A DNA stretch of 64,000 bases from contig NZ_OY781882.1 in assembly GCF_963677125.1 (NCBI RefSeq), positions 3,728,501 to 3,792,500 on the forward strand. The letters are read 5' to 3'. The position numbers and the translations under genes were made by a program. Origin of the DNA: an uncultured Desulfobacter sp. (lineage in GTDB: Bacteria > Desulfobacterota > Desulfobacteria > Desulfobacterales > Desulfobacteraceae). The notes below the pieces were generated by a model. That model had not been told where the DNA came from. It was given only the letters and a program-made list of their open reading frames with translations, and made no database searches. Below are positions 61,351-64,000 of the stretch, in pieces; position 1 is the stretch's first letter, and each line of letters starts with the position of its first letter.

Positions 61351-61497
61351 ATGAACGAAAAAAATTCTAATTTAAAAGAAGATGCCAACGAACCTATCAA
61401 CAGGGAAATTCATGACAAGCAAGAATTGACTAAAGAAGAACGCCCCAAAGATGATCGTATCGAACTCAAGCCACTCAACATAAGCTCGCTGTTATGA
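61351..61497 (+). CDS. 48-residue charged small protein
   Basis: Highly hydrophilic: MNEKNSNLKEDANEPI, a run of Glu/Lys/Asp (KQELTKEERPKDDRIELK) and the hydrophobic end LNISSLL. No cysteines and no signal peptide. GGAG 6 bases before the ATG gives it a proper ribosome site; an ATG four codons upstream lacks one. It lies between the diguanylate cyclase (91 bases) and cheV (109 bases) on the same strand, so it may be cotranscribed with signalling genes. Not recognised. Length and ribosome site support translation but do not prove it. Confidence 0.45.
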   Translation: MNEKNSNLKEDANEPINREIHDKQELTKEERPKDDRIELKPLNISSLL

Positions 61498-61606
61498 CCA
61501 AACCCCGTTAAGGGGATTTACATTAATAAAAACTTCATGCGAATCACCTAAGATTCGTTTATAAACAATGGTAATTCAATCACACTTTAAAAATGGGAGA
61601 CATCTT

Positions 61607-62530
61607 ATGAGTGAGCAGGGAATATTGCTTGAGTCAGGCACCAACGAACTGGAGCTGCTCGCGGTCCTGATAAATGACCAGCCTTTCGGGATTAACGTTG
61701 CCAAGGTCCAATCTATTCAACAATATGATCAAAAATCAATAGCCACTCTACCCCATGAGGTGCCGGGAGTTCTTGGCATGCTACTTTACAGGGACAAGAC
61801 GATTCCTGTAATGGATTTAGCACAGATACTTGATATTGAGGAGACCATTGAATATGAAAGAGAAATCGTTGTTGTCACTGAATTTAATAATTCTGTAAAT
61901 GGTTTCAAAGTTAATGGTGTAAGACGTATATATCGGATATCCTGGAAAGACCTGGTACCACTCGATCAGACCATCGGGGATACAAATTATTTTACTGGTT
62001 CAGTAAGCATTGAAGGTGATCAGATATTGGTCGTTGATCTTGAGCATATTTTATCAACGATTTTTCCAGATCTTATCATTGAAGATGTTAGTGAGGAAAA
62101 TCTTTCAAAAAATGAGCGTATTACAAGGGATCAACTCCAAATTATTTTTACAGATGACTCATCGACGATACGAAAGGGTGTGTCAAGTGCTTTGAAATCA
62201 GCAGGGTTCTCAAACATTACGGAATTTGAAAATGGTTCTCAAACGCTTCAACATTTAAAAATTAATTTTGGAAACGGTGAACAGAACTTAAGTAAAGTTG
62301 TTCTTATAAGCGATATAGAAATGCCCCAAATGGATGGACTGACTTTATGTAAAAATGTGAAACAGAATCCAAACCTTAAAAACATTTTTACCATCATGTT
62401 TTCAAGTTTAATTAATAAACAGATGATTGCGAAGTGCAATGCGGTAAAAGCGGATAATTATGTCACTAAACCAGAAACCAACCAACTAATTCAATTGCTG
62501 GATGAACTATGTATCGGTTCGGCGGATTAG
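61607..62530 (+). CDS. cheV: chemotaxis coupling protein CheV
   Basis: 307 residues. N-terminal CheW-like domain (ELLAVLINDQPFGINVAKVQSI, VLGMLLYRDKTIPVMDLAQIL), then a receiver domain with acidic pair (IIFTDDSSTIRKG), phospho-acceptor Asp in LISDIEMPQMDGLTL and conserved Lys in NYVTKPE. Couples chemoreceptors to CheA and is tuned by phosphorylation. Start at MSEQGI with GGGAG 7 bases upstream. No other che genes are in the window. Confidence 0.92.
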   Translation: MSEQGILLESGTNELELLAVLINDQPFGINVAKVQSIQQYDQKSIATLPHEVPGVLGMLLYRDKTIPVMDLAQILDIEETIEYEREIVVVTEFNNSVNGFKVNGVRRIYRISWKDLVPLDQTIGDTNYFTGSVSIEGDQILVVDLEHILSTIFPDLIIEDVSEENLSKNERITRDQLQIIFTDDSSTIRKGVSSALKSAGFSNITEFENGSQTLQHLKINFGNGEQNLSKVVLISDIEMPQMDGLTLCKNVKQNPNLKNIFTIMFSSLINKQMIAKCNAVKADNYVTKPETNQLIQLLDELCIGSAD

Positions 62531-62711
62531 TAAATGTAGGGCGAGATTTTTGTTTATTATTTTTGCCAAAAGCCTTTAAAGGCTGTGCCCCGAGGTAGTG
62601 CCGGAATAGACCATATTGTAAGCTCTTGATAATATTTTTATTCTTTGTTATAGCTTGCTTTAAAAAAAGGAAATCCCTATCCATCATTCTTATTCCAAGG
62701 GATAAAAAGTC

Positions 62712-64000
62712 ATGAAAGCTTTTTACATAAAAATTTCATCCTCAGTGGCTGTTTCAAGCGTGTTAGCTATTTTTATCTTTGGTTTTACCGACGCAGTACT
62801 GGCTCAGACCATTGATGTGACGGTTACCACTGCAGTAATCTCTTCACAAAATCAGGCCACATTTACAGCAACTGAAGCAGGCAATGCCAAAGCACATGTG
62901 AATATCTATATTGATGGCATATTGAGCGACGAAACCGATTCGAATGGCAAATGCGTAGTTTCCGGTTTAACGTCTGGTTCGCATACTTGGGAGGCAATAT
63001 ATGGAGGGGGGGCCATAGGGATAGGGAAGTTTGTATTTTTCCAATATGGCATTTTAGCGACAGGAACAGATAGTCCACCCATCAATTTTAGTTATGCCAT
63101 TAATGTCACGGCATCAACTTCCGGGATATGGGGTTACGATGCCTGGACTAGTGGTGAATATAAACAAGCATTTATTGATACTCCAGGTATTGCATCAGGC
63201 ACATACTTAAAATGTAAAAGAAGGGAAATCAGAGCAGATATCCATTATGGTATTTCTTTTGATAGCCCCCCTTCAATAAATATATCATCAACTGGATATG
63301 ATGGGGCTAATCCGCACATAGGAGGTTCTCCTTGGTGTAGTATGATCGAAGAGAGAACTGATGGATGCAGTCTTAAAAGCTTTGTATATTATGTAGGATA
63401 TACTATTTTAGGCTCAAGCGTTAAAAAGTGGCTTCCCAGTGACAATGCGCAGTTTTCAATTACCTGGTCCGGCTCAAAAGCAGGTAGTAACAGCGTAAAT
63501 AAGAACGATACGGATAAAATTATTGAGACTATGTCTGGTAACCGGACCAACGGGACGAGTTTAGCGCTTACTGTTAATGGGACCACATACCACGGTGAGT
63601 ATAGCGTCCAGGGAGGTGGCGTAAAATTATGGTTTGTTGGAAATGAACTACATGCTGCGTATATTGCGTCACCACAATCCTGGTCACAAACTAGTGCCGG
63701 GTCAGGCAGCGTTACCGACAAAGATGTGGGCAGATTAATTACCGAATCTTCATTGGAATCCCCTAATAACGATACTGCTTATTCAATCGAATATCTTTTA
63801 ATAAATGGAACATCCGTGCGTGATCAGGACGACAACGATAAAAACAGAGATTTGAATAAAATCGAATATAGCGGTGTTATGGGGTGGATGTCGGGGAACA
63901 AATTGTATGCCAGCATGTCTTATCATCCGCCGTCGGCATTTATCGATTCTATTTCACCTATCTTAACTCAAATTGATGATTCTGTGTATTTCAATGGTCA
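62712..64000 (+). CDS. exported repeat protein, truncated by the window edge
   Basis: 429 codons are open to the last base, so the gene continues to the right. A signal peptide (MKAFYIKISSSVAVSSVLAI, cut near VLA-QT) leads into an Ig-like/fibronectin-like module (DVTVTTAVISSQNQATFTAT, then YIDGILSDETDSNGKCVVSG, SHTWEAIYGGG). The rest is a Ser/Thr/Gly-rich, beta-rich region with two similar long stretches (YHGEYSVQGGGVKLWFVGNELHAAYI and IEYSGVMGWMSGNKLYASMS). Likely a large surface or secreted protein. The stretch between 62530 and 62712 has only a weak ribosome site (AAGGGAT). Confidence 0.65.
   Translation, partial: MKAFYIKISSSVAVSSVLAIFIFGFTDAVLAQTIDVTVTTAVISSQNQATFTATEAGNAKAHVNIYIDGILSDETDSNGKCVVSGLTSGSHTWEAIYGGGAIGIGKFVFFQYGILATGTDSPPINFSYAINVTASTSGIWGYDAWTSGEYKQAFIDTPGIASGTYLKCKRREIRADIHYGISFDSPPSINISSTGYDGANPHIGGSPWCSMIEERTDGCSLKSFVYYVGYTILGSSVKKWLPSDNAQFSITWSGSKAGSNSVNKNDTDKIIETMSGNRTNGTSLALTVNGTTYHGEYSVQGGGVKLWFVGNELHAAYIASPQSWSQTSAGSGSVTDKDVGRLITESSLESPNNDTAYSIEYLLINGTSVRDQDDNDKNRDLNKIEYSGVMGWMSGNKLYASMSYHPPSAFIDSISPILTQIDDSVYFNG

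Noticed and set aside
1..64000. CRISPR arrays, rRNA, tRNA, insertion-sequence transposases
   Set aside because: No regular direct repeats with spacers, no recognisable RNA gene and no transposase or integrase gene were found by eye.

Overview
The window most likely comes from a strictly anaerobic, probably sulfate-reducing deltaproteobacterium (Desulfobacterota, Desulfobacteraceae-like). This is inferred from the gene set: indolepyruvate:ferredoxin oxidoreductase beside a phenylacetate-CoA ligase, TRAP and branched-chain-type ABC uptake systems, ETF/FixCX modules, PEP-CTERM proteins and a ZraPSR-type envelope stress system. No rRNA, tRNA, CRISPR array or intact insertion sequence was seen.

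Layout. 0.7-2.1 kb: a cohesin/dockerin-type secreted protein and a PEP-CTERM protein. 2.7-5.6 kb (minus): a GntR/UTRA regulator followed by trpB-trpA. 5.8-9.2 kb: a diheme cytochrome lipoprotein, an OFA-type MFS carrier and an aldehyde dehydrogenase. 9.4-20.5 kb (minus): a mycofactocin locus. It has the 50-residue precursor MftA (C-terminus IDGICGVY), MftB, radical SAM MftC, an OYE/FadH-type flavoenzyme, EtfA, FixC-like and FixX-like proteins, EtfB and glycosyltransferase MftF, preceded by two nearly identical zinc alcohol dehydrogenases. A lone SPASM radical SAM gene diverges from it. 21.9-26.9 kb: an outer-membrane channel-like protein, a bifunctional PBP and an RlpA lipoprotein. 27.1-31.1 kb: zraR-zraS and divergent zraP with a clear sigma-54 promoter. 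31.1-33.3 kb: an ornithine aminotransferase-like gene and an exported unknown. 33.7-46.1 kb: TRAP transporter, paaK, iorBA (minus), then a methyltransferase and livKHMGF (plus), which together look like aryl/branched-chain amino-acid and arylacetate use. 46.3-47.5 kb: a second PEP-CTERM protein and an exported unknown.

48.1-55.6 kb is an accessory block on the plus strand: TIR protein, MoxR AAA+ ATPase, degenerate vWA protein, a 902-residue protein joining a SAV_2336-like N-terminus to a GlgB-like GH13 fold that has lost key catalytic residues, then a SLATT/DUF4231-like membrane protein. I read it as a ternary (MoxR-vWA-adaptor) biological conflict system with a NAD-cleaving TIR and a pore-forming effector. 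It is the most novel item here. A 78-bp ghost copy of livF lies directly at its promoter.

55.8-64 kb: an aminotransferase, a five-PAS/GAF diguanylate cyclase, a 48-residue small protein, cheV and an exported protein cut by the window edge.

Two intergenic hairpin families recur. One ends in a TTA that serves as the stop codon of three different minus-strand genes. The other has CCACGGAAG-like arms and lies just downstream of three minus-strand genes.
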